Of a DNA stretch of 64,000 bases, positions 35,882 through 44,136 are shown in pieces; position 1 is the first letter of the stretch, and each line of letters begins with the position of its first letter. The notes under the pieces are model-generated. The model was not told the DNA's origin, did not search any database, and was given only the letters and a program-made list of their open reading frames with translations. The DNA comes from Falsochrobactrum shanghaiense (GTDB lineage: Bacteria > Pseudomonadota > Alphaproteobacteria > Rhizobiales > Rhizobiaceae). A program made the translations under genes and the position numbers. The stretch spans positions 310,001 to 374,000 of the forward strand of contig NZ_QGDB01000001.1 in NCBI RefSeq assembly GCF_003149535.1, written 5' to 3'.

Positions 35882-36598
35882 TCAAAGCAGGCCGAATGTG
35901 CGCGCCTTGGCGACGGCCTGAACCTTGTTGACGGCAACAAGCTTGGTGAGAACATTACTGATATGGAAATTGACGGTGCGGGTGGAAATATTGAGGATCG
36001 TCCCGATGATTTCAGCGGTCTTGCCCTCGCTGGTCCAGCGCAGGATTTCGCGTTCGCGCGCCGTCAGGTTGACTTCCGATACGCAACTGATACCCGGCAC
36101 ATCGAGATGTTCATACATGGAAAGATGCAGAAGATTGGTCACGATCTGCATCTGGCGACGCAACATCGACATTTCACCGGCGGACAGGACAGGCTTGTCG
36201 CGCATGAAGGAAAGGATGCCGAAGACGCCCCTCGCCGCCCAGCAAGGCTGCGAAATACCGGCCTTGAGGCCGTGCTCCTGCGCATCGGACCATAATTGCG
36301 GCGTTTCGGCAAACAGGTGAGACGACCAGACCAGCGGCTCGATGCTGTTGACCCCGTGCCTGATGACCGGATCGATTTCGGCGTATTTTCTGGCAGCGTA
36401 GTGTTTCTGCCATCCCTCGGGCAGTTTTTCAAAACGTATCCAGTGCGCGACACTGGTGAGTGAGGGTACACACATGACATAAGAGACAAAGGGAAAGCCA
36501 AGTTTTTCAGCATAGAGCTTGATCTGTCCGAACAGGTTTTCCGCATTGTCTGAGGATTGTATATTATCGTAAAAATCGTCCCATTTCATAACCGACAT
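35882..36598 (-). CDS. babR: Orphan LuxR-type quorum-sensing regulator (BabR/BlxR)
   Basis: A 238-residue LuxR-family protein. The autoinducer-binding domain shows conserved W and Y in WQKHYAARKYAEIDPVI, D-P, and W in EPLVWSS; the C-terminal HTH is LTAREREILRWTSEGKTAEIIGTILNISTRTVNFHISNVLTK. The start MSVMKWDDFYD at 36598 is chosen; ATG 36589 (MKWDDFY) has a better-spaced GGGA, and the extension to 36739 is AT-rich and not protein-like. No luxI is nearby. Adjacency to metH matches the known Brucella locus of BabR, which responds to acyl-homoserine lactones and affects virulence genes. Confidence 0.9.
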   Translation of the reverse strand: MSVMKWDDFYDNIQSSDNAENLFGQIKLYAEKLGFPFVSYVMCVPSLTSVAHWIRFEKLPEGWQKHYAARKYAEIDPVIRHGVNSIEPLVWSSHLFAETPQLWSDAQEHGLKAGISQPCWAARGVFGILSFMRDKPVLSAGEMSMLRRQMQIVTNLLHLSMYEHLDVPGISCVSEVNLTAREREILRWTSEGKTAEIIGTILNISTRTVNFHISNVLTKLVAVNKVQAVAKARTFGLL

Positions 36599-36790
36599 CC
36601 CAATATTGCTTCTATCAAAATAAACAATGATTACAGCATAGTTCCTCACAAACCGTAGGGACAAATAATTACTAACATGAATTTTATAATATATCCATGC
36701 GCAATTCTTGCAATAATTCAATGGTATTTCATAATTCAAATATCATATTATTTATATTTGAAAATTATAATATAAAAATGGCCCGAAATC
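36599..36790. promoter_or_regulatory. AT-rich babR promoter region
   Basis: The DNA upstream of babR is extremely AT-rich with many TA steps, unlike the GC-rich genes around it. In Brucella the zinc-finger regulator MucR is reported to bind the babR promoter, and MucR prefers AT-rich, TA-step-rich DNA. The exact -35/-10 cannot be fixed from sequence. Confidence 0.5.
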
Positions 36791-36859
36791 AGGGCTGATT
36801 TCGGGCCGCAGAATATTCGGTGCTCATAAGGTCTGTTCAGAGCGGCTCCTGTTTACATA

Positions 36860-39800
36860 TCAGGCTGCGGGATCGAGCGATTCCGATGTGCCGCCCGGCA
36901 TATAATTGAGGATCGGGCCCAGCCAGCGCTCGACCTCCTCGACGCTCATGCCCTTGCGGCTTGCATAGTCCTCGACCTGATCGCGCTCGACCTTGGCAAC
37001 GCCGAAATAATAACTTTCGGGATGGCCGATATAAAGGCCCGAAACCGACGAGCCCGGCCACATCGAATAGCCTTCCGTCAGTTCGACACCGGCATTGGCC
37101 GTTGCATCGAGCAGCCGGAACAGGGTCTTCTTCTCGGTGTGATCGGGCTGGGCCGGATAGCCGGGGGCAGGACGGATACCGGCATATCTTTCATGAATCA
37201 GATCGTCATTGCTCGTTTCTTCATCGGGCGAATAGCCCCAGAATTCGCGGCGCACCCGCTTATGCATCAATTCCGCAAAAGCTTCGGCGAAGCGGTCGGC
37301 CAGCGCCTTGACGAGAATGGATGAATAATCGTCATTCGCGCGCTCAAAACGCTCGGCAATCGCCACTTCCTCGATGCCCGCGGTCACGACAAAGCCACCG
37401 ATATAATCCTGCTTGCCGCTGTCGAAGGGCGCGACGAAATCGGACATGGCGACATTGGGGCGTCCGTCACGCTTGGACAATTGCTGACGCAGCGTGAAGA
37501 AGGTTGCAAGCTCCTCATTGCGGCTTTCATCGGTGAAAAGGCGAATATCGTCGCCCACCGTATTGGCCGGCCAGAAGCCGATGACTGCGCGGGGCGCGAA
37601 CCATTTTTCGTCGATGACCTTCTTGAGCATGGCCTGCGCGTCTTCCCACAGCGCACGCGCCGCCTCGCCCTGTTTTTCATCTTCGAGAATGGCCGGATAA
37701 CGCCCCTTCAATTCCCAGGTCTGGAAGAAAGGCGTCCAGTCGATATAGCTCGCGATTTCGCTCAGATCGTAACTGTCGAACACTTTCGTGCCCAGAAAAC
37801 TCGGCTTGGGCGGATCATAGGCATCCCAGTCGAGCTTGTGCGCATTGGCGCGCGCGCGTTCGAGCGGCAGACGCTTTTTTTCCGCTTCATTGCGTGCATG
37901 GGCTGCTGCTACTTTTGCATATTCGGCGCGAATGCCGTCAATATATCCGGCCTTGTTTTCAGGCGACAAAAGGCTGGAAACCACGCCCACCGCGCGGCTG
38001 GCATCGATCACATAGACCGCCTGCCCCTGCTCATAGCGCGGGTGAATCTTAACCGCCGTATGCACGCGGCTGGTGGTCGCGCCGCCGATCAGCAATGGCA
38101 GGTTAAAGCCTTCGCGTTCCATTTCAGCGGCCACATGCACCATCTCGTCGAGCGATGGCGTGATGAGGCCGGACAAGCCGATAATATCGACATTTTCCGC
38201 ACGCGCCGTTTCGAGAATCTTCTGCGCAGGCACCATGACGCCCAGATCGATGATCTCGTAATTGTTGCAGGCGAGCACGACGCCGACGATATTCTTGCCG
38301 ATGTCGTGCACATCGCCCTTGACGGTCGCCATCAGCACCTTGCCCGCACTCTGGCGACCCTCGCCGCCATTCTGGCGTTTTTCTTCCTCCATGTAGGGCA
38401 GGAGAACCGCTACGGCCTGTTTCATCACGCGGGCCGATTTGACCACTTGCGGCAGGAACATCTTGCCCGAACCGAACAGATCGCCAACCACATTCATGCC
38501 CGCCATCAACGGGCCTTCGATGACATGCAGCGGGCGCTCGGCGGCAAGGCGCGCTTCTTCGGTGTCCGCCTCGATATAATCGGTGATGCCGTTGACCAGC
38601 GCATGTTCAAGCCGCTTTTCGACCGGCCATTCGCGCCAGCTCAGATCCTGCTTGCGGCCTTCCTTCGCGCCTGCATCGCGGTAGCGCTCGGCAAGTTCAA
38701 GCAAGATTTCGGTTGCCTCCGGGCGGCGGTTGAGAATGACATCCTCGCATGCCTCGCGCAGTTCGGGATCGATGGTGTCATAGACGGCGAGCTGGCCCGC
38801 ATTGACGATGCCCATATCCATGCCCGCCTGAATGGCATGGTAGAGGAAGACCGCATGCATCGCCTCGCGCACCGGCTCATTGCCGCGAAACGAAAAAGAG
38901 AGGTTCGAGACACCGCCGGACACATGGACATGCGGCAGGGTCTGCGTGATCCTGCGCGTCGCATTGATGAAATCGACGCCGTAATTATTGTGTTCCTCGA
39001 TGCCGGTCGCAATCGCAAAAATATTCGGATCGAAAATGATGTCTTCCGGCAGGAAGCCGACCTTCTCGGTCAATATCTTATAGGCGCGGGTGCAGATTTC
39101 CACCTTGCGCTCTTCCGTGTCGGCCTGACCGACTTCGTCGAAGGCCATGACGACGACTGCCGCGCCATAGGCGCGCACCAGCCGCGCGTGATGCAAAAAG
39201 GCTTCCTCGCCCTCTTTTAGCGAAATGGAATTGACCACCGCCTTGCCCTGAACGCATTTCAAGCCCGCTTCGATCACTTCCCATTTGGAACTGTCGATCA
39301 TGACGGGAACGCGCGCAATATCGGGTTCGGCAGCGATCAGGTTGAGATATTCGACCATGATCTTCTGGCTGTCGATCAGGCCCTCATCCATGTTGATATC
39401 GATGATCTGCGCGCCGTTTTCCACCTGATCGCGCGCGACTTCCAGCGCCGTCGAATAATCGCCCGCCTTGATCAGCTTGCGAAAACGCGCCGAGCCTGTG
39501 ACATTGGTGCGCTCGCCGACATTGACGAAGGGAATATCCTTGGTCAGCGTGAATGGCTCAAGGCCCGAAAGGCGCATCATCGGCGGCAGCTTGACGGGCT
39601 TGCGCGGGGGATATTTCGCCACAGCATCGCGGATGGCGCTGATATGCTCCGGCGTCGAGCCGCAGCAGCCACCCACCACATTGACAAGGCCCTCGCGTGC
39701 GAAATCCTCCATCTGCGCCGCCATGGCCTCGGGGCTCTCGTCATAGAGGCCGAATTCATTGGGCAGGCCCGCATTGGGATAGGCGCAGACGAATGTGTCG

Positions 39801-40642
39801 GCAACACTTGCTATCTCCGCCAGATGGGCGCGCATGGCATTTGCGCCGAGCGCGCAGTTAAGGCCGATGGTGAAAGGCCTGGCGTGACGCAGCGAATTCC
39901 AGAAGGCCGTCGGCGTCTGGCCGGAAAGCGTACGCCCCGACAGATCGGTGATGGTGCCCGAAATCATCACCGGCAGGCGCACGCCTTTTTCGATGAACAC
40001 TTCCTCGGCAGCGAAGATTGCTGCTTTCGCATTCAATGTATCGAAAATCGTCTCGATGAGAATAATGTCGGAGCCGCCATCGATCAGCCCCCGGATCTGC
40101 TCGGCATAGGCAATGCGCAGATCATCGAAGGTTACGGCGCGAAATCCGGGATTGTTGACATCGGGCGAGAGCGACGCCGTGCGGTTGGTCGGCCCAAGCG
40201 CCCCGGCCACAAAGCGGCGGCGACCATCCTTTTGCTGCGCACGTAGCGCCGCGCGGCGCGCAAGGCGGGCGCCATCGCGGTTGAGATCATAGACCGCATC
40301 TTCCATGCCGTAATCGGCCTGAGCTATGGAGGTTGAAGAAAAGGTGTTGGTTTCGAGAATATCCGCCCCGGCCATCGCATAGGCATAGTGGATTTCCTCG
40401 ATGGATTTGGGCTGCGTCAGCGTCAGAAGATCGTTATTGCCTTGAAGCAGGCAATCGCAGGATGCGAAGCGCTCGCCGCGAAAATGCTCTTCATGAAAGC
40501 CCAGCCCCTGAATCTGCGTTCCCATGGCGCCGTCGAGGATCAGGATACGCTCGCGGGCAGCCTTGGTCAGAGCCGCAAGCACTTCGGAACCGTCGGGCTT
40601 CGGCGCCTGTGCGCCAAAAAGTTCATCAAGGGAGGACGCCAT
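36860..40642 (-). CDS. metH: Cobalamin-dependent methionine synthase
   Basis: A 1260-residue full-length MetH. The homocysteine-binding domain (about 20-340) has [11 protein letters not shown] and the zinc-binding [11 protein letters not shown]. It is followed by the pterin-binding domain ([16 protein letters not shown] near 375), the Cap and B12-binding domains with [11 protein letters not shown] (His ligand, about residue 770), and a C-terminal activation domain. It methylates homocysteine from methyl-tetrahydrofolate. All four modules are intact. Upstream lie a structured leader and a palindromic operator candidate. Confidence 0.97.
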   Translation of the reverse strand: MASSLDELFGAQAPKPDGSEVLAALTKAARERILILDGAMGTQIQGLGFHEEHFRGERFASCDCLLQGNNDLLTLTQPKSIEEIHYAYAMAGADILETNTFSSTSIAQADYGMEDAVYDLNRDGARLARRAALRAQQKDGRRRFVAGALGPTNRTASLSPDVNNPGFRAVTFDDLRIAYAEQIRGLIDGGSDIILIETIFDTLNAKAAIFAAEEVFIEKGVRLPVMISGTITDLSGRTLSGQTPTAFWNSLRHARPFTIGLNCALGANAMRAHLAEIASVADTFVCAYPNAGLPNEFGLYDESPEAMAAQMEDFAREGLVNVVGGCCGSTPEHISAIRDAVAKYPPRKPVKLPPMMRLSGLEPFTLTKDIPFVNVGERTNVTGSARFRKLIKAGDYSTALEVARDQVENGAQIIDINMDEGLIDSQKIMVEYLNLIAAEPDIARVPVMIDSSKWEVIEAGLKCVQGKAVVNSISLKEGEEAFLHHARLVRAYGAAVVVMAFDEVGQADTEERKVEICTRAYKILTEKVGFLPEDIIFDPNIFAIATGIEEHNNYGVDFINATRRITQTLPHVHVSGGVSNLSFSFRGNEPVREAMHAVFLYHAIQAGMDMGIVNAGQLAVYDTIDPELREACEDVILNRRPEATEILLELAERYRDAGAKEGRKQDLSWREWPVEKRLEHALVNGITDYIEADTEEARLAAERPLHVIEGPLMAGMNVVGDLFGSGKMFLPQVVKSARVMKQAVAVLLPYMEEEKRQNGGEGRQSAGKVLMATVKGDVHDIGKNIVGVVLACNNYEIIDLGVMVPAQKILETARAENVDIIGLSGLITPSLDEMVHVAAEMEREGFNLPLLIGGATTSRVHTAVKIHPRYEQGQAVYVIDASRAVGVVSSLLSPENKAGYIDGIRAEYAKVAAAHARNEAEKKRLPLERARANAHKLDWDAYDPPKPSFLGTKVFDSYDLSEIASYIDWTPFFQTWELKGRYPAILEDEKQGEAARALWEDAQAMLKKVIDEKWFAPRAVIGFWPANTVGDDIRLFTDESRNEELATFFTLRQQLSKRDGRPNVAMSDFVAPFDSGKQDYIGGFVVTAGIEEVAIAERFERANDDYSSILVKALADRFAEAFAELMHKRVRREFWGYSPDEETSNDDLIHERYAGIRPAPGYPAQPDHTEKKTLFRLLDATANAGVELTEGYSMWPGSSVSGLYIGHPESYYFGVAKVERDQVEDYASRKGMSVEEVERWLGPILNYMPGGTSESLDPAA

Positions 40643-40811
40643 GGGGGATTACCACCTGTATTCAGATATGCTCAATCGCTACAGCATATGCCTGAAAACC
40701 CATAAGGTTTTTCAGGCATATGGATGCGCGAATGGGTTCGCCGGGATGCCAGCGCGGGGGCGCGCTCCATCCCAAAGCATAGTTAATGACATAAACATAT
40801 CTTTATGTCAA
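40643..40811 (-). promoter_or_regulatory. metH promoter, operator and structured leader
   Basis: On the metH strand, TTGACA (40811-40806) forms a -35 within a perfect inverted repeat TGACATAAA-N6-TTTATGTCA (plus-strand 40787-40810). This resembles the palindromic AT-rich motif reported for the ArsR-type regulator SahR of methionine-cycle genes. Between it and metH lie two hairpins: a GC-rich one (GGATG...CATCC with GCGC arms, 40744-40772) and a 16-bp stem of CATATGCC...AACC against GGTT...GGCATATG with one bulge (40685-40722, loop CATAA). Confidence 0.65.
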
Positions 40812-41001
40812 TTCTGTTGGGAGCTGGTTTGCAGTCACCAAACGCATCACCAAGTTCATGCGCCAGCAAGAAATCGTGTGTTTCGCCACCTTTCAGGGGC
40901 CACAATGGCGGAACAAAATCATCGTCAGGGACATTGACGGAAACACACGGATGAAAACACGCGGCCCACAAGCGGTTATGGGCCACATCATGGAGAAACC
41001 G

Positions 41002-41388
41002 ATGAAGAGACTTGCATCTTCCTTTTTCGCCCTGTGCCTTTCGTTCGGCATGGGCATACCCGCCATGACCAGCGCGGCGCAGGCAGCGCCAGTCGCAGCC
41101 GCGCCGCTGGCTGGATCAGGGCTGGCCGAAAACGTACAATATTACGATTATCGCCATCGTCGCCACTGGCAGCAATATCCGGAACGCAACTGGCGGCATC
41201 ATCATCCGCGCTACCGTCATCACGATCGGCATTATCGCGGTCACCGCGCCAGACCGCCCCGCGCCCGTCGCGGCGGCAATGCGCATGTGCGCTGGTGCTA
41301 TGATCGCTACCGCTCCTATCGCGCCTATGACAATACCTATCAGCCCTATAACGGGCCGCGCCGCCAGTGCTATTCGCCGTTTATTTAA
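41002..41388 (+). CDS. BA14K-family secreted protein
   Basis: A 128-residue exported protein: basic start and hydrophobic signal ([18 protein letters not shown] ... AAQAAP), then a His/Arg/Tyr-rich basic stretch, and the BA14K signature near the C-terminus ([19 protein letters not shown] ... [10 protein letters not shown]). BA14K proteins are small immunoreactive lectin-like proteins of Brucella and relatives. GGAGAAA at 40992-40998 sets the start at 41002; longer in-frame readings lack a signal peptide at the N-terminus. Outer surface or periplasm is likely. Confidence 0.88.
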   Translation: MKRLASSFFALCLSFGMGIPAMTSAAQAAPVAAAPLAGSGLAENVQYYDYRHRRHWQQYPERNWRHHHPRYRHHDRHYRGHRARPPRARRGGNAHVRWCYDRYRSYRAYDNTYQPYNGPRRQCYSPFI

Positions 41389-41392
41389 ACCA

Positions 41393-41418
41393 AAAGCCCC
41401 GGACAGAGCCGGGGCTTT
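41393..41418. terminator. Bidirectional terminator between BA14K gene and membrane protein gene
   Basis: Perfect 10-bp stem AAAGCCCCGG / CCGGGGCTTT (41393-41402 and 41409-41418) with a 6-nt loop and A/T flanks. It serves the BA14K gene and the convergent small membrane protein gene. Confidence 0.85.
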
Positions 41419-41441
41419 CGCATAGATCTGTGCAGGCAAAT

Positions 41442-41687
41442 TTACGTGACGTAAGCGCCGATGGAAGCAGCCACCAGACCGATGGCCAATGCGATCATCA
41501 CGCCATAGACGCGCGGCTTGTCGAACAGCACCGCAAAGGCCGAAAACCACGCCACCACCGCCGCGCCGAGCGCGAACAGAAATCCGGGCTTGTCGCCATG
41601 ATAAAGATTAGCCGCCATCAGGCCCGCAATGATCAAAGCGCCGAAAACGATCATCAATCCTGTGGCGTAGCGTTCGTAGTCGTCCAT
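41442..41687 (-). CDS. Small integral membrane protein
   Basis: An 81-residue protein with three hydrophobic segments (about residues 9-28, 35-54 and 60-80), MDDYERY at the N-terminus and GAYVT at the end. A GAGGAA ribosome-binding site lies just upstream of the ATG. No catalytic motif is visible and the family is not recognised; it may be an inner-membrane protein with an N-terminal cytoplasmic tail. Confidence 0.65.
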   Translation of the reverse strand: MDDYERYATGLMIVFGALIIAGLMAANLYHGDKPGFLFALGAAVVAWFSAFAVLFDKPRVYGVMIALAIGLVAASIGAYVT

Positions 41688-41910
41688 TTAAATTCCTCGG
41701 TTCCGGCCGCATAGCGCATACCGGTAACTGTCATCAAGCCGTCAGGCCATTTGAATATACGGGCTTTTCCGTATCCATGACCATTCTTTCTCACACAATC
41801 ACTATTTGCTGCGTTCTTCAACCATCTCGCTGCGTAATTCGCCGGGATTCTTGCGAAGTGTTGCTCAAATCCTTCGCGAGAGGCAGGCAAGCCATGCTAT
41901 GCTGATAGTC

Positions 41911-42486
41911 ATGGAATCGCGCGGCCTCACCCTCTTCAACACACCCATCGGCCCCTGCGGCATTGCCTGGCGGGAGAGCAGGATTACGGGCGTGGAAATT
42001 GGTGACGCGGATGAAAGCGAGACCGGCTACAGGCTCCGGCAGCGCTTTCCCGACAGCGAATCTTCAACACCGCCTGCATTCGTGACACAAGCAATCGAAA
42101 AGATTGAGACGCTGCTTGAGGGAGGAAACCCGGATTTCTCGACCGTGCCGCTTGCGCTTCAATCTCTGCCCGATCTCAACCGGCAGGTCTATGAAATCAT
42201 TCTCGAACTGAAAGCTGGCGAAACCACCACCTATGGCGCGATTGCGCGGCGGCTTGGCGATGTGCATCTGTCGCAGGCGGTGGGTTATGCGCTGGGCAAA
42301 AACCCGTTTCCGATCATCGTTCCCTGCCATCGCGTGCTGGGTTCAAACGGCAAGGTCGGCGGCTTTTCCGCCGCGGGCGGAATCAAGACCAAGTTAGCGC
42401 TGCTCAACATCGAGCGCGCCGGAGCAAGCCGTGAAGCCGATCTGTTTGGCGGCCTGCCATTGCAGGCGCGCCCACAGGCGGATTGA
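41911..42486 (+). CDS. ogt: Methylated-DNA--protein-cysteine methyltransferase
   Basis: A 191-residue O6-alkylguanine DNA alkyltransferase. The active-site IVPCHRVLGSNGKVGGFSAAGG is intact (Cys about residue 136), preceded by the HTH-like TTYGAIARRLGDVHLSQAVGYALGKNPFP. It transfers alkyl groups from damaged guanine to its own Cys. Start is uncertain: ATG 41911 (MESRGLTLFN) is taken from family-like sequence; ATG 41899 would add four residues, and neither has a strong ribosome-binding site. Confidence 0.9.
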   Translation: MESRGLTLFNTPIGPCGIAWRESRITGVEIGDADESETGYRLRQRFPDSESSTPPAFVTQAIEKIETLLEGGNPDFSTVPLALQSLPDLNRQVYEIILELKAGETTTYGAIARRLGDVHLSQAVGYALGKNPFPIIVPCHRVLGSNGKVGGFSAAGGIKTKLALLNIERAGASREADLFGGLPLQARPQAD

Positions 42487-42489
42487 CGA

Positions 42490-42783
42490 TCAGGTCTGAT
42501 TGCTTACGACATCGGCGGAAAAGCGCAGTTCGCGCATGGGGCGGACAAGCTGCGTCGTGGCGTCATAGGTCGGATGCTTCTTGTAAGCGAACAGCGCTGC
42601 CTCATCCCTGAACTCGGCATAGACAACCAGATCGATGCGGTCGCACATGGGATCGACCTTGCTGTTGACCAAGACCTCGAACATATCGGAATGGGGGATG
42701 GTGCCCAGTTGTTCGAGGCATTTACGAACCGTTTCAACGTCCTGATCTGGCTTGACGCTGAAGAATACAATGTGGCGGATCAC
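42490..42783 (-). CDS. Dabb (stress-responsive A/B barrel) domain protein
   Basis: A 97-residue single-domain Dabb protein: MIRHIVFFSVKPDQD at the N-terminus, DLVVYAEFRDEAALFAYKKHPTYD in the middle. These dimeric ferredoxin-like barrels occur in stress proteins and small-molecule enzymes; a specific activity cannot be given. It is on the same strand and 70 bp downstream of the sulfite reduction operon. Confidence 0.82.
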   Translation of the reverse strand: MIRHIVFFSVKPDQDVETVRKCLEQLGTIPHSDMFEVLVNSKVDPMCDRIDLVVYAEFRDEAALFAYKKHPTYDATTQLVRPMRELRFSADVVSNQT

Positions 42784-42853
42784 GTCCTGTCTCCAAAGAT
42801 TGATGAGGCTATCTACCCCATCAATCGGGCAAGCAAAACCGCAAAATCAGCTT

Positions 42854-43390
42854 TCAAGCGTTTTCCGCCGACTTGACGCGGCGCCAGGCGAAGCCGCCGG
42901 CCTGCGGCACAGACCCACGCCCCGGCTGGTAATAGCCGGGGGTGTCGACCAGACGCCGCGCGCCCAGCCGGGCTTGTGCGACCTTGTTGCTCACCTGCAA
43001 AGTGTCGAAGCCCGCGCGGAGCATCAGCGCTGCCTGATCGATCAGCACGTCGCCAACCGCGCGCAATTCACCGTTAAAACCAGCACGCCGCAAGATTTCT
43101 GCCTTGGAATAGGACCGCCCGTCATTGAAGGCGGGAAATTCCAGCGCAATCAACGGCAGACTGGCGAGATGTTCCAGCAGCGGCCCGATCTTCTCGCCCG
43201 GCGCAACCCGGACACCGACCCGGCGATTGGATATGCGGCGCAATTCCTCATCAAGATCAAGCCATGCAGCAAGCGGAATGATGACGGACGGCGCATCGCC
43301 TGCTTGCGAAAGATCGTCGGCCAGCACATAGTCATCTTCGCGAAAACCTTCCACAGACCAGAGTCTGGTTTCGTTTATCGTTTCGCTCAT
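42854..43390 (-). CDS. DUF934 protein of the sulfite reduction operon
   Basis: A 178-residue DUF934 protein (MSETINETRLWSVEGFREDDYV ... RVGVRVAPGEKIGPLLEHLASLPLIALEFPAFNDGRSYSKAEILRR). The family is nearly always encoded with cysH/cysI in proteobacteria, and its function in sulfate assimilation is unsettled. The start at 43390 overlaps the cysH stop (ATGA); the longer frame to 43522 overlaps cysH. Confidence 0.9.
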   Translation of the reverse strand: MSETINETRLWSVEGFREDDYVLADDLSQAGDAPSVIIPLAAWLDLDEELRRISNRRVGVRVAPGEKIGPLLEHLASLPLIALEFPAFNDGRSYSKAEILRRAGFNGELRAVGDVLIDQAALMLRAGFDTLQVSNKVAQARLGARRLVDTPGYYQPGRGSVPQAGGFAWRRVKSAENA

Positions 43391-44136
43391 TTCTGCTCTG
43401 CTGCTCCCAAATTCTTCAAGCTTTCGGCAAGACCCGTAAGATGGATGCCGCATTCGGTCTTTTCCGAACCGGCCCAGCGACCGGCACGCTGATCTTCCCC
43501 CTCGCCCACAGGCCGCGTGCATGGCATGCAGCCGATCGAGCGATAGCCCTGTGCGGAGAGCGGATGGGTGGGCAGGTCGTGCTTCTGCGCATAGGCTTGC
43601 AGGTCAGCGGCCTGCCAGCGCGCCAGCGGATTGATGCGGATGCGCGGCCCCACCGATTCAAACGTGGCCAAGCCATTGCGGGTTGACGCCTGAAACTGCT
43701 TGCGGCCCGTCATCCATGCCCGATAGGGCGCAACGGCGCGCGCCATCGGCTCCACCTTGCGGATAAAGCAGCAGCGATCCTTGTCGGTCATCGAAAGCGC
43801 GCCGAAAGGATCGTCCTTTTTCACGCTCTCCGCGACCGGAAGAATGTCCTGAACATCGGTGAGGCCAAGCCGGTCCACCAGATCGCGGCGATAATCGAGC
43901 GTGGCCTTAAAATGCTTGCCCGTATCCAGAAACAGCACCGGTGTTGCCGCCTCGGTCTGCGCGATCATGTGCAAAAGCACGGCAGATTCCGCACCAAAGG
44001 ACGATACGACCGCAATATGGCCCTCGAAAACCTCATGCACGGCCAGAGCGATCACCTCCTGCGGAGAAGACGCGCCATGGCTTGCCTCAAGCAAGCGGGC
44101 TTCGGCACTGGCGCGCTGTTCGGCATCAGGCTGCAC
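43387..44136 (-). CDS. cysH: Adenylylsulfate (APS) reductase
   Basis: A 249-residue reductase with PAPS-reductase fold. It has both Fe-S cysteine pairs (CC in DRCCFIRKVEPM, and CMPC in SIGCMPCTRP) and the catalytic Cys in KTECGIH near the C-terminus. The paired cysteines mark the 4Fe-4S APS-reductase type rather than the enterobacterial PAPS reductase. It reduces activated sulfate to sulfite. The start overlaps the cysI end by 11 bp. That contrasts with the APS-kinase domain in CysNC, whose PAPS may serve sulfation. Confidence 0.94.
   Translation of the reverse strand: MQPDAEQRASAEARLLEASHGASSPQEVIALAVHEVFEGHIAVVSSFGAESAVLLHMIAQTEAATPVLFLDTGKHFKATLDYRRDLVDRLGLTDVQDILPVAESVKKDDPFGALSMTDKDRCCFIRKVEPMARAVAPYRAWMTGRKQFQASTRNGLATFESVGPRIRINPLARWQAADLQAYAQKHDLPTHPLSAQGYRSIGCMPCTRPVGEGEDQRAGRWAGSEKTECGIHLTGLAESLKNLGAAEQK

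Noticed and set aside
35882-36598. A luxI-type autoinducer synthase partner for the LuxR regulator
   Set aside because: No neighbouring gene has LuxI-like features; the regulator is treated as an orphan.
37481-39220. A 579-codon open frame antisense to metH
   Set aside because: Shadow frame of metH with no protein-like motifs; the same applies to long antisense frames at 1962-3350, 7878-9290, 11387-12868, 16434-18023 and 25508-26986.
40643-40811. A cobalamin, SAM-II or SAH riboswitch ahead of metH
   Set aside because: No B12-box core, SAM-II pseudoknot or SAH aptamer consensus could be found; only unassigned hairpins and a DNA palindrome are visible.
41654-41890. A 78-codon minus-strand frame upstream of the small membrane protein
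   Set aside because: It needs a TTG start without a ribosome-binding site and overlaps the start of the better-supported 81-residue gene out of frame.
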